64,000 bases of DNA from Gamsiella multidivaricata (GCF_025024155.1 NW_026251717.1:62001-126000), one strand, 5' to 3'; shown: positions 11,131-23,119, counted from the first letter of the stretch. Translations and numbers: made by a program. The notes: a model not told the origin generated them from the letters alone.

Positions 11131-11835
11131 GCCGCGGTATCAAGGTAACCCTTGCAGTGCGTTTCACGTCCCAAGCGGGCATTGGGAAATTGGTAGAAGA
11201 GGGCACTACCTTTCTCTTTGTGGGCAATGAACTCGCTCGTCTGGTTCGCCTTGGTGCCGTGTCATTGCAATGGAACACGAGGCATGTATGCAAACTGGCG
11301 GGCTTGCCTTCTCAGACGAGCCCTCTCGATCTCTCGGATTTGTTGGAATTGAAGGCTATTTACATTGATATACCCAAGGTATTTGTGGATAATCAAATAA
11401 AATACCGACGAGAGGCGTATGTTTACTTCAATTCTGAAGAAGATATGAGAATTGCAACAGCCAATCCTATCAAGCTAGGAGACAGGATTTGGAGTGGTGC
11501 AAGGCTGGCCACAAAGTTTGCTACTCGTGTGGTTCAAGTAGGCATCTCAGAGCCGATTGTACGACGCGTATCGATAACAAAGAACGATATCTTCATGTGG
11601 AGGCGGTGAGGAAATGCAGTCAAGGACAGCCGCTGCGAGTGAATGCTTCGCGGTCGTACGCCAAAGTCGCCAGCACCAACACCCAGAAGCAACCCGCACA
11701 GGCTGCATCGACCAACGCAGGCACCAGTGGCGCCATTGTGGAGGAAACGACGCTCAACACAAACACAGATGTTATTGCCGCGATCCTGGAGCAAATGCGT
11801 CAGGACCGAGAGAGAGCTGAGGCCCAGTTCAAGAC

Positions 11836-12598
11836 TGTGGTGTAGTAAATGAGAATCAGTTGGTTGTTCTTGTAAAGTTAATATTAGATCACGGGGAAGA
11901 GCACCGCCCCCAGAATAAAAGAATAAACGGTCTGGTACCTGAACCAGAGTCTTCTTTCCACCAAAATCATTTGTATCACACATTGTATTCGTCCAGATTG
12001 TCCGGATAACACCGCATCAACGACAGGTACTGACTACCACCGTCAGCAACCCATGCAACGAGATACAATCAATAGGGAATGCCGATCCTGATCATTCGCC
12101 ACCTTTGCGCCGTCAATCGCTCTTATTTAGACATTGTACTTGCCCCGCAGCGCTTCCCCAATTACCGATCGTCTCATTGAGCATCCGTCATCGGCCCACC
12201 CTCGTGAAACGGCATTATAAAGGTACAACGGAGGCCTGATCAGCAACTATTGGCATACAACGACTCCAGAGGGGTGGACTTCATTGTCACGACTCCTCAC
12301 CTCATCGGACATCACAATATGCGAACTCCTTGCAACTACCCCAGTCATTCCCAAAGGAATATAGTCCTAGCTCGCACCATTTAGCTAAACAGATCCCCAT
12401 ATTTATTCCTTTCCATTTACGTCTAGTCTATTTTACCTTTGTGTTCTTACATTCCGATCTAAAGGAGGACCCTGCACCACGAACCAGTAAGTGACCGAAG
12501 CACAGCCTTGCCGAAGTCCTATTCGCGTGGTAACTCCCGTTGTAAATAGAACTAATGGTAGAAGTTATAGAACCCGTTAGTAGACCCCCTACACCGCA
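11836..12598 (+). mobile_element. 763-bp solo LTR (family LTR2, copy 1)
   Basis: TGTGGTGTAG at one end and CTACACCGCA at the other form near-perfect inverted ends. It is flanked by the 4-bp duplication AGAC (11832-11835 and 12599-12602). Excision restores LINE ORF1 in frame. The copy at 58709-59471 has the same length, and a third, more diverged copy is at 19637-20496. Confidence 0.92.
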
Positions 12599-12976
12599 AG
12601 ACCATGATGAAGATTGTTTGTAGCACCCTCGCACAGACGTTTCAAGCACTGCAAGCAAAGGAAGCCCGGCCTGCTCAGGCAGCTACAGCAACGACAACAG
12701 GACGATAGTCTAAGGAATGAACAACCGCTCCTGCTATGACATCAAAGACAACGGCACTAACTCAAAAGACAAATGACCAGGACCCGACACAGATGACTTT
12801 CCAGCAGCTTTTGGACAAGTCCAAGCAACCTGGAGCCTTTCCAACACCACAGAGCAACATGAGCTCGCTTCTTGCTGCGTGGCAACTTGTAGCGTCGAAC
12901 TCCGGACCGCCCCACCATCCGCTACCACCTACACCCGCTAAGAAAATGCAACCGGCCGACTACTCAGGAATTAATA

Positions 12977-15900
12977 ATGAATAATACGCCTAATATGCAC
13001 TCTCTTCAGAATCAATATGGTACATCGGAAAACACTGCAACGGACATCGGACTTAATGACTACAACGAACACAACACCAACAATAACGTAACAATGGAGC
13101 GCACACTTCGAGTTGCGACATACAACATTCGAGGAGCAAATGCTCCAGGAAAACTAGACGCCCTCTGCTTTTGGGCAGAGCACGCGGATATATCCATTCT
13201 TGGTTTACAGGAAACAAAATTCGCAACACACAAGGAACGATTTACACTCTCTCGGGAGTATTCACACATATACGACACGCATTGGGGAAGCGTCCCACAA
13301 AATCCCGCCGCTTCAGGTGTTGGACTCCTGGTGCGCAAGGACTGGAGTAAATATATCATTCACAAGACACGACACCGTGGACGCGGTATTGCCATTGATT
13401 TCGCATTCAGGAACCGCTGTACACTTCGTGTGATTAATTGCTATATTCCCAGCGACGCACAGCACCACCCGGAAGGCCAGGCCCTGCAACAATGGCTAAA
13501 GCAACAGATCAACGAGGCCATTTTGGGACACTACAAATATATTTTGTTAGGGGATTTCAATGGTACCCTGTCAGTTAGCATCGACAGAAATAACAACAAT
13601 GGGAGTCACCGACCGGACACGCCCTTTTTGCAGTGGATTTCGGAGCAACCATTGACGGATGCTTACAGATCGCTATTCTCGCTCGAGGCCGGCTTCACCT
13701 TCGAGGATGTCAGTCGCATAGACATGGTTTTCCTATATCCAGGGATCTTACCCCGTCTCTTCAACGCGAAGGTGATCGATTTACAGGACCATGTTAAATC
13801 GGACCACCAAGCACTGGTAGTGTCCTTAAATCTGTACGCGACATCGCTACTTGGAGACACATCGGCCAGCAAATACAGGAAACCTCAAGGCTTTCGGTTT
13901 TGTTTCCGTGAGACATCGAAGGAGGAGTGGACGAACTATGCAGAAGAAACCACGAAAATATTTTCCAGCAGCTCAAGCTTGACCAGGTTGGGTATTAGGG
14001 ACTTGGACGACAATGGCACGGTTCCCAAGGAGGCCCTAGTTCGGATCAACCTGGAACGCACATGGCAATTTTATTCGGCCTCTTTGGTGAAAGCAGCAAA
14101 GGCGACACTCCCAGGCAGAGTGGTAGGTCGCACCGGTTGTCGCCCAGAGAGAGAAGTCAACATGAGCCACATCATCCGTTCCTTATCCAGCCTCCAACAA
14201 GCAGCTAAGAGAATGAGGCAAGGACTTTTTGCTGCTCCGGATGTGCAACAAACCCTTTCGCAGGAGGTTAACAGTGCGTTGAATCGGATCGACAATTATT
14301 TTCATCGTATGGAGGAAGCGGAAGAAGCCCCACCAATCGACCGGCTAGGAAGACCCCCTGGACACGGCGCAGTCAAGCGATTGGACGCGATGGGTAAAGG
14401 AAATCGGGAAGAGATGGTCCACTGCTTGCGTAGCGATTCAAGCACAGCAGGCAGCGAGGCTACAGACACGAATTCGGGAAAATATCAATACTCTACTTTC
14501 CCGATGGCAATTGGCCCCACGACAGGTTCTCGACAGTGTCCTTGAGAGGACAAATGGCAAAGTTGCTTTTGGATCGAATCCAGTCACTCAGGATGACCAC
14601 ACACAAAATCTTTTGGAGCCGCAGGAAATCAAAGAGTATGTCCGCGATTGGTTCATCAAGTGGCATGGGCCCCGTCCTGCGCAGCCTTTGGAGCCTGGGT
14701 CCAGATGGGAACAACAGTATCGACCCAAGGAGTGGATCGACGAGGAGTGGTACTCCACACTCATGGACCCACCAACGTACGAGGAATTCGAGGAGGCACT
14801 GGACGAAGCGCCCAAGTACAAGGCGCCGGGTGTATCAGGGCTATCAAATGACCTATTTCAGAAACAAGGACAAGATGGAAAGCACATTTTGTACCAACTG
14901 GTCGCAGGTTGTGTCACCCAGGATCATGTTCCCAAGGATTGGCGCACTGGACGAATTTACTGTATCCCAAAGGCAGCAGAATGGTCCGGTAGCATGGCTG
15001 ATGTCCGACCGATTACGCTTCTAGAGCACGCTAGGAAGGTCATGTTTACGATCCTCACTGAGCGGCTCAGTACGATTCTTACCCAGCACAACATCCTCCG
15101 AGGTCCAAACTATTCGGTTCTGAAGGGTACGACGACAAAGGATCCCATCCACGCGCTGAATTGTGTCATGGAGGATGCAACAGAGTTCAAACAAGAGCAA
15201 TGGATTGTTTTCCAGGACATGCGTCGCTGCTTCGACTCGGTCAACTGCCATCAGGACGGCATGCTTCATCGGGCAATGACGCGCTTGAAATTCCCAAAGC
15301 CCTTTATTGACCTTTGTATGAAGATCGCTGACACCAAGGTCAATCAGGTTATCACTGATTATGGAGTCACGGAAGAGTATCGACCACAGTGCGGATTGGA
15401 TCAAGGAGGAGTGGAGTGCCCCCTTTTTTGGCGAATAGCTTACGACGCTCTCTTGTGCGAGGTCATGGAGCAAGGACGTGGATATGCGATGAAAGGTGTT
15501 GCACAACCTCTTTCTTTGTCGTGTTTCGCTTTCGTGGATGATACTACATGGGTTGCAGGATCTAGGGAAGATATGCAACATACGCTCGACATTGCAACGT
15601 CCTTCTTCACACTCAATGGCGTGGAAATCAATGCAAAGAAAACCGTGGTCATGGTTAACCTCCAGGACGCGCAGGACAACACCAAATTGATTTTTGGAAC
15701 ACCACCAGAGGAATTAACACCACTCCCACCTAAGGAAGCAGCACGCGTACTGGGGGTATGGGTTAACTCAGCCCGTTCAACAACGTCTACAACTCGCATT
15801 TTGGAAACAGAGGTCGCCCAGCTCTGCAACATTATGAGCCGTAAGGCCATCACCGATCGCATTGCAACCACTATCGTCAACAGCGTCCTGATCCCCAAGA

Positions 15901-18600
15901 TTCTGTATCGCAGCACCATTTAAGTCATCTCGCCGTCGTGCCTCAAAAAGCTCACGGGGAAGTACACCCAACTAATCAAACGCAAATCGGGTCTGCCTTC
16001 GACTACGCCCAACAGCATTCTCTTTCACCGGCACCTCGGAGGTCTCAAACGATTGTCCGACGCTCAAGACGAGGAACAGATCAGTTCACTACATAGCCGA
16101 CTCAACGATGGAGGTATTGTAGGTGATCTCTGCAGAGCACGGCTCGCTGCGCTTCAGCGACGGGGCGGGCTGGAACAGGTGCCCACGGCTACACCGCTAC
16201 GTGTCAAACCATACCGCCATTGTCTTATCTCCAACGTGTGTCGTTTGATGGCTGACAGGAACATCACATTTACCCTGAACAATGCTGACGCTCTCGGCGT
16301 CCCTCCGACAGCACGGAGCATCATGGACTGGCGCACGCAGCCGTCAGGGGAAATCGCACGAGGATTTGCGAGTGTTGGTCTTTTTTCAACAGATCAGATC
16401 ATGATGAAGGATTGGAGGTGCGGTCGTGGTCCTTCCTTCGCAAGCAGCAACGAGTCAAAGGGCCATCCAGACAATGGTTTCATGATTTCCAGTCCTGGAT
16501 CACAGGCGACGATCACCGGCGTAGCTTCATCAGCCAGTGGATTGCAGCAGAACGATGCAGGATAGGCGAATGCGCACACGACTGCCCTCGCTGTGTTGAC
16601 CAAGTTGTACCCCCGCCACAACAAGAAATCCTGCGAGAGGTGATAGGGCCCCTCACGGAGACCGAGGACAGACAAGCGAGGCGTACTGCTGAGGATGCTT
16701 TGCATACGTACAATATCGCGGTCCGACTCAAGGAATATAGACAGCGACAGCGACGTGAAAAATATAATGGCATGGATGAGGACCAGAAGGTACATGAAAT
16801 GGAAAAAGCAGCACTCAAGGACATGGATTCACAGCCAACTACCATTCAGGATGCGGAGCGCTCGCGTCTTGGCTCCGCCAGCACAAACTGATCGATTTCC
16901 CATGGGTTGATATTGACCAGGAGACATGGCGAACGATCCGTGAGACTCGATGGAGGATCCCGCCTGGGCTGGAGGCAATTGTCCTTTATTCGGATGGATC
17001 AGTGAAGAACGCTGGCTCGGACACAGTCAGCCAATCGTTCGGTAGTGTCTATAGATGCGTCGACGGCTCATTTCAGACGGCTATCTGTGGTACAACGACG
17101 GATTACGCATCATCCACCAAAGCAGAACTGGTGGGTCTGCTCGCGACAATTCTGTGCTGTCCCCGGGATCGCAACGCCATTATTCATATCGACAATAGAG
17201 CAGTGGTCCAACAGTTTGCGGCGTTAGTTAAGAATCGACATACAGCTACTCCACGACGGCGGTTGAGAGCAGCATATGCCAACTGGTGGGCTGTGATCTA
17301 CGAGGCGTACGTGCAGCAGGGCAGCAAAGTAAATGTTCAGTGGGTTAAAGGACACAGTGGCGATACTGGAAATGAGGCCGCCGACGAACTGGCGGACAAC
17401 GCACACGACAGTGGGCGACGGCCATGGCAACTGAACACACAATATTTCACGAGCATGAAGACACATACGACTTTCTGTGGTCAGCCAGCGGAGGACGACA
17501 TTCGCCAATTGATCAAGCATCAGTCTGCAGCCAGAAACCATCATGCATGGACTTGTCAACAACGAACGAAACAATTTATTCAGCAGTGGGAAGAAGTGGA
17601 GTGGCGATCCAGCCTTGCTATAATACATGAGAAAAATCCGCCAGGGGGTTTTTTCACCAGCCTTGCGGATTGCAACCATCGGTCCCACAGGATCAAGAAA
17701 ATCCATGGTATGCTGCCAACCATGCAGTACATGCACAGGTGGAAGCCGAATCTGTATACCACAGACAGATGCCAAGTGTGCCTTACCATGGTGGAGGATA
17801 CCCAGCACCTCTGGGTCTGCAGAGTCACACAGAACAGACGACAGGAAGAATGGAGAAAGACACTTGATGGGGTTCTAAGTCTTGGACGCACCTTGGTAGA
17901 TAAGGCGAGGAAAAAGTGGTTGTGCGACATGGAGGAGGCAATCAAGGATGGTCGACAATTCACACGCACCGAACCGAGTTTTACCCCGTGCGAGTTAGAC
18001 ACCCTTTGGTGGAGTCTGCGTGATATCCGGGGAGTGGAAACGATGGTGGATACGCGGGATGATGACTGGATAAGGCTGCTGGAGGAGCGGCGAGACAGGG
18101 ACAATGGTGGCGAGGACAGAGAGAATGTCCACGAGGAAGAAGGAGAAGGAGTGAGCAGTCAAGAAAACGTACAGCAGGCAGCACCGCCTACCAGGCTATG
18201 GACAACGACAGACATATATCACGGGCTCGTACCAAAGTTCCTGACAACGGATTGGGCGCTACTCTTGAAGACGTCGAAGAGCATCGCGGCTTACCTGGTT
18301 GGACGTTTTGTAGAACGAGTTGAGGCTTTTGGCCGAGAGGAGTTATGGAAGGAGCGATGTAGTGCCACAGTGGCATGGGAAAAGTCCGAGGGCATATGCA
18401 CGAGGATGAAGAAAGCCGGGGTCCAGGTAGGAGGTGAGACCCAGGGCTTTGTGAGACAACAGCCCCAAGAGGAGGTTACGACAGCGGCGAGGAGGAGAGC
18501 AGACAGCCGCTTGGTGGACCATCTCCAGGGAAAGGTGGTGTTGAACGAGATGGAGAGAGAAAGGAGGATAAAATTCATATTGGTCCGTGATTTTGACTAG
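12977..18600 (+). pseudogene. LINE ORF2: endonuclease, RT, RNase H; disrupted
   Basis: ORF2 starts at ATG 12977, overlapping the ORF1 stop by eight bases (ATGAATAA). The endonuclease shows TYNIRGAN, a QETKF glutamate, LLGDFNG and the final SDH. The reverse transcriptase shows a palm motif A with CFDSV, motif B QCGLDQGGV and motif C FVDD, all with catalytic aspartates present. RNase H near 16990-17400 shows LYSDGS, STKAEL, the IDNRAVV aspartate and the late GNEAADELAD aspartate. Lesions: a frameshift between about 14340 and 14378, a TAA at 15921, a frameshift near 16415 and another near 16855. Intact catalytic residues beside only four lesions suggest fairly recent decay. A long C-terminal region after RNase H holds a CX2C motif (RCQVC) near 17770. 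Confidence 0.88.
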
Positions 18601-18770
18601 GAGAGGACCCATCGGACCTGATAGGTTGCGTAGCGGTTTTGGGCCCCGGCTCAAGTATTAGAAACCATGCGACTCAGAATGTGCATCATAGGTATTTGGT
18701 CCCTCATTTTACATTAGTTTAGTGGGGGCCTTTTGTTAGCTATCTTTAGGTAACTATCGGCCGGCTGACA

Positions 18771-18790
18771 GTCCAAGCCGAGGCTTGGAC
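18771..18790 (+). other. 3'-UTR stem-loop of the LINE
   Basis: GTCCAAGCC, a 2-base loop, then GGCTTGGAC: a perfect 9-bp stem about 50 bp before the poly(A) tail (18839-18849). LINE reverse transcriptases often recognise a hairpin near the RNA 3' end; that role here is inferred. Confidence 0.7.
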
Positions 18791-18848
18791 AATGCAGCCT
18801 GTGGCACACCTGCGCGTCTGGGGGGATCTGGCGTCAATAAAAAAAAAA

Positions 18849-18866
18849 ATTACGACGGTTCTCATT
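18849..18866 (+). repeat. LINE target-site duplication, right
   Basis: Exact copy of 9932-9949; its first base also merges with the poly(A) tail. Confidence 0.92.
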
Positions 18867-19636
18867 CGCCCATTTTCTTTACGCTTTCTCTTTTGAAGGT
18901 TATCCCTTACCGACGTGTCTCCTACGCGCTCGTTTAGAACTCATGACCATTCCTAGGAATCTAACTCCCCTTTATCGATAACTAAGTACCAACGCTGGTA
19001 CTCAACACTTTATAACGAGCTAGATATCTTACATGCCTTGAAGAGATCTAGACGCATCCTTTTTTATCTTTATTTTTCTATATAAGCTGGAGTGTGTTCC
19101 CCTCCAAGGTTAGTTCCTCAGTCCCTATCACACGGATAAACACTCTTCTTCAATACACTTACCTGCCTACTCTGCCTCTCGAACACTCGAGCCCCCCACG
19201 ACTCGTAAGTCTTGTCAACTTACTCCAGATCTTGATTCATGATTACTTGACTTACCTTGATCGTGATCGTGATCCCGATCCTGACGTACAATTTGTTCCG
19301 CCCGCATCGCACTCCGTCAGTCGCCAAAAGCGAGCAGCCCATCGCGACCCCGACTATTGTTAGGTTTGAACCTAACGCGGAGGTATACCAGGGAATAGAT
19401 GAAGTAGTTGCTGGTAAACCAAAGTGCGTCCGGCGACCGGTGTTTCCAGATTAAGTATTCGTGAAAATTATCGAAGGGCTGAACTTTGACATAGGTGCCA
19501 TCGCCAAACACAGTGGCAAAATCGCGTCGCAGCTCAAGGTAGCCGTGAACACCGTATGGTTCAAGAATTACCCACCGACGCAGCCCAGTAAATTCAAGGG
19601 GACAGTCGCCACCGCAAGGCGAGTGCAAGGAGACAT
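18867..19636. other. LTR-like fragment and unassigned sequence
   Basis: A TATA-containing stretch at 19043-19125 matches 57650-57735 on the other strand and is probably LTR material (family LTR3). Downstream short plus-strand frames (19257-19454, 19461-19646) may be decayed gag, but I recognise no motif. Confidence 0.4.
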
Positions 19637-20496
19637 TACAGTGTAGGGGTCTAACAACGAGTTTTGTAACTTCCACCACTAGTTCTATTTATAATGGGAG
19701 GTGCCACGCGATTAGGACTTCTGCATGGGAATGCTTCGGTCGCTTACTGGTTCGTGGTGCAGGGTCCTCCTTTTAGATCAAAATGCAATAGCACACAGGT
19801 AAAATAGATTGGACATAAATGGAAGGAAATAAATGTGGGGATCTGTTTAGCTAAATGGTTCGAGCCAGGATTATATTCCCTTTGGAATGACTGGTATAGT
19901 TACAAGGAGCTCGCATATGTGATATCCGATGAGGTGAGGAGCCGTGACAATGAAGTCCAACCCTTTGGAGTCGTTGTATGCCAATGTTCGCTGATCAGGC
20001 CTCCGTTGTACCTGTATAATACCGTTTGGCGAGGGTGAGCCGATGACGGATGCTCAATGAGACGATTGGCGACCGGGGAAGCGCTGCAGGCCAAGTACAG
20101 TACCTAAATAAGAGCGATTGACGGTACAAAGGTAGTGAATGATCAGGATCGGCGTTCCCTGTTGATTGCATTTTGTTGCGTGGGTTGCTAACGGTGGTAG
20201 TCAGTACCTGTCGATGGTGCGGTGTTATCCGGACAATCTGAACGAATGCAATGTGTGATACAAATGATTTTAAGAAAGAAGACTCTGGTTCAGGAACCAG
20301 ACCATTTATTCTTTTATTCTGGGGGCGGCGCTCTTCTCCGTGATCTAATATCAACTGGGCAGACGGGCCCCTTATAAAGCACTACCCGTCTGCACCACGT
20401 TAAGGGTACTTGTCTCTGCTCGTACGTACTACATAGGTCAATATAGTGCATCAACTTTTTAAGGCCAACCGAATGATTCCCGTTTACTACACCACA
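19637..20496 (-). mobile_element. LTR2 copy 3, carrying a nested 95-bp insert
   Basis: Similar along its whole length to the 763-bp LTRs at 11836-12598 and 58709-59471, but more diverged, with one terminus changed from TG to TA. After subtracting the 95-bp insert and its 5-bp duplication it is 760 bp. The flanking four bases differ, so it has no duplication and may mark an old recombination point. It abuts the DIRS-like relic. Confidence 0.85.
20356..20450. mobile_element. 95-bp LTR-like insert in LTR2 copy 3
   Basis: Starts TGGGCAG, ends AGTGCA, contains CTTATAAAGC, and is flanked by TCAAC on both sides (20351-20355 and 20451-20455). The other two LTR2 copies lack it at this position. Very short for an LTR; compare TRIM-type elements. 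Confidence 0.7.
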
Positions 20497-21238
20497 GTAC
20501 GTCGCGGATCTTGTTGTCTGGAGTCTCCAGTGTCATGGACCCCGTGTCGATCTCGAATCCTAAGTGCTGCGGCGTCCGTGAGGGCGTCAGGCTGGACTTG
20601 GATGCCTTGTTCAAGGAATCCAGACTCTTCAGTTCGCGTAGCGCCATCTCTGTTGCCTTGAGAGACTGCTCCTCTGTGGCCGCCGCGATACTTAAATCGT
20701 CCGGGCATGCCAATATCCGTATGATTTTCCGTCTGGTCCAACGTAGAAGGGGCTTGAGGACCTTCGTGAATACTAGAGGCGCTAGCGACAGACCGAATGG
20801 GAGAACCTTGAATCGATAAAGTTGGTCCCGCCATTGGAATTGAAGAAAATGTCGCGATGACGGGTGAGTTGGGATATGTAAAAATGCGTCGCTCAGATCT
20901 ATAGATGTCAAGTAATCGTTTCGATTTATTAAGTGGCAGACGTGTCTCGGACGCTCTCTGTATCCCTCCTAGATTATCATTAGGGTGTCGGGGTCGTCAG
21001 TAACAGTCTACCAATTGCTTGTATCGTGTGTGATAGCTCCCGGCTCTAGGGAGCGATCGCTCCCTCTGCTGCTGCTCCTGCCTCGCTGTTGGCTGTATGC
21101 CCTTCGTCTGTTGTTGCCCCTGTAAAAAGAAAGCTGGTGACCGCCAGTATCATTATGGTGTGTATAGTTCGGGTCCCGATGGCGCCGGTCCCATTGTGGC
21201 GTACTAATGCTGACTCCAGTATAAAGAGGTGATACCAA
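20497..21238 (-). pseudogene. DIRS/Ngaro-like reverse transcriptase relic
   Basis: The minus strand reads LTSIDLSDAFLHIP, then LPFGLSLAPLVFTK, then a motif C reading CPDD where an active enzyme has Y/L-x-DD. The LPFGLSLAP run and the wording around it are typical of tyrosine-recombinase retrotransposons (DIRS/Ngaro group). Upstream, to 21238, a stretch rich in Arg/Ser (RGRSSSRGS) and then a W-x-VTDDP pattern fits the region before the RT, with two stops. The 3' side is cut by LTR2 copy 3. No RNase H or recombinase domain is present. Confidence 0.75.
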
Positions 21239-22129
21239 CAGTAAGACAGCACGTTTTCATACCTTGAGAAGTGACGCAAGGAGACAATTCGTTGGCAGGG
21301 AAACTGTGAGGGAGCCATGTAGAGCACATCATTCTTTACACTTGGATAAACGATGGCGAACAATAGAATGGGCGACCGCCACTCAGTGCTACTAGTAAAG
21401 AAGACCGAGGGTGGGTGAGTAGAGAATACAATTGAGTTAGAGGTCCTCAGAGTGATTACACAAGAAACTAATTGCTGAGCATGTACGGCATCTACTTGTG
21501 GCAGAATGGAGACACACAACTCCGTCCCTACTCTTGCTGGGCAATACGTATGAAATATTTTCTGTTCAGAATGGGCAACGTCGATCAAAGTATTTCTGGG
21601 GAATAAAAGGACAAGTAGCAAATTTGGCTCTACCCAGTGCTTTATTATTCCTTTTATTCACGTGGATCAGCATTCGGTTGCGTCACTTTCTGGTTCTTGG
21701 AGTACGCTCGAAAAAGCCCCCGAGCTCCTCAGGGATATTGTGCATGAAGTCAGAGAGGGTCAGAAAGTTTGACTGGAGGATATTGACGGGCCTCAGCTTC
21801 GGAGAGCTAAAAAAACAGTGCTGGACGTCGGTTCTCGAGGATCTCTATCCGTGCTGTTGAAGCCTTGAAGATGAGAAGTTCGTTGATGGACTCATTTGTA
21901 AATTTGGGATACTTGAAGATAAAGGATGGGTTTTTTACGTAAAAATACGCAACTGCTTGATACGTCGTATTTACATACAATATGTCGAATAGCATCTTCA
22001 CAGTATCTTTAACCCCGGATTCCCAACATCACCACTTCAACATTAACCTGTTAGGCCTTTCGAATTCTAGTCCTGTCATTTTTTGCCTCCAATTCGTCCC
22101 GAAAAAATCTCAGAGTGTATTTTACATCC
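21239..22129. other. No confident gene
   Basis: Short frames on both strands, none recognised. Confidence 0.4.
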
Positions 22130-22760
22130 ACATCCAATTTGAGAAAGACTATCTGCTCGAGCTGACGTGGAAGCAAAGAAGGAGTCTGACCAAAAGGTAT
22201 GATGAGTGTGAGAGGGGTGTCACTTCTTCAGACGGCAAACCGAGTAGCCTTTGGTCTGAGTGTCTGTTTGCCACGAGGGATCAGATACAAATCTCGTCTA
22301 CTGAAGAAGAGAGCCGAGCTTGAGGGTCTCATGACGGCGATGTCAAGTAGAGTTTCTGGTTATCGAAGCAAGGTCTATTTTTTATTAGCGGAGTGTTTGG
22401 TTCAGGGCTGGCTGTACTATTCCCATTAGAGAGGCACTCTTATCGACACCAGAGCCATGAACCTGTTGTTCCAGGATATTTACAAAATATGGGTAGCTAA
22501 CGAGGCGCTCTACATGACAATCAAGGCAGATCGCCCTCATTGAGCCAACCTTGGCCAGCCAACTTCAATAAATTATGGAAATTGGCGTACTACAAGACGA
22601 CTGGAGAAGCAACCTCCTTCAATTGGAACGATATCAAGGACAAAGTGGGGCGAATCATGGACCAGCAAGACGAATACTCTTCACGGCATCTATAACTGCA
22701 ACGAGACAGGGATATATCTAAAGCGGAGTCAGGTTGGACTCCCGACGTTGTCGTCTTCTG
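22130..22760 (+). pseudogene. pogo-type transposase relic 1
   Basis: Fragments in several frames resemble a pogo/Tigger transposase. An N-terminal DNA-binding part includes LTWKQRRSLTKRY and LLKKRAELEGLM. Near 22690, HLYNCNETGIYLK is the region of the first catalytic aspartate, here read as NCNE instead of N-x-DE, so the catalytic residue is lost. Multiple stops and frameshifts. Confidence 0.6.
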
Positions 22761-23119
22761 ACGTGAGTCTCAGTGCTCTTTTGCAAGAATGGTATGAGCA
22801 CTGACAAGCGTAAGTCCTTATCCTGAGTAAGTTACTATGCGCCCGCTTTATCCACTCAAAGATAATATTAGTCAAAGCAGGATGCTTTTTTTTTTTTTTC
22901 CTTCGTCCATCGCGCTGTGAAGTACCTGCGAGGACTTGATTCACAATTATTGACACTGAACCGGCACAGCGTTCCCCCTACGGCTGGTGAGGATGGGATT
23001 GAGCCCACATTACTCTTCTGCTCTTCAAAATACACATTCAAGGTAAGTTATGTTGCTTTACATGCCGATCATCCAATTTTTTAAACCTCTGCACTTGTCT
23101 CAACGCCCGCCCGTACTTC

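Larger units (their letters stand above)
10055..12984 (+). pseudogene. LINE ORF1 (RRM, zinc knuckle), interrupted
   Basis: Nucleic-acid-binding ORF1 protein. It reads from ATG 10055, is split by the solo LTR at 10928-11130, resumes at 11136 in the frame that removal of LTR plus duplication restores, shifts frame near 11480, passes a CX2CX4HX4C knuckle (CYSCGSSRHLRADC) just downstream, is split again at 11836-12598, and resumes in frame at 12604. A TAG at 12706 and a TGA at 12718 follow, then an open stretch from 12736 to the TAA at 12982-12984. Two RRM-like segments are suggested by TVEVCGLPP near 10820 and by AYVYFNSEEDM near 11420. Lesions besides the LTRs: one frameshift and two stops. Coating the element RNA is the known role of ORF1 proteins. 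Confidence 0.8.
9950..18848 (+). mobile_element. Full-length non-LTR retrotransposon (LINE)
   Basis: An 8.9-kb LINE bounded by an exact 18-bp target-site duplication and ending in a poly(A) tail. ORF1 carries RRM-like stretches and a CCHC zinc knuckle. ORF2 carries an AP-type endonuclease, reverse transcriptase and RNase H. The endonuclease plus C-terminal RNase H layout fits the I/Tad group of LINEs, but the clade is not settled here. Two solo LTRs (10928-11130 and 11836-12598) sit inside ORF1; without them the LINE is about 7.9 kb. Because both flanks of the target are preserved, this was a complete insertion, later disabled by frameshifts, stops and the nested LTRs. Confidence 0.93.

Noticed and set aside
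10917..11135. 11-bp direct repeat TTTGCAGCCGC as a LINE- or SINE-type target duplication
   Set aside because: The other copies show the element ends in TTTGCA, so only GCCGC is duplicated and the unit is an LTR.
22985..23030. tRNA-like 3' half on the minus strand (GTGGGCTCAATCCCA then TCCTCACCA)
   Set aside because: No matching 5' acceptor strand, D arm or anticodon arm is found at the right distance; the T-loop is also non-standard.
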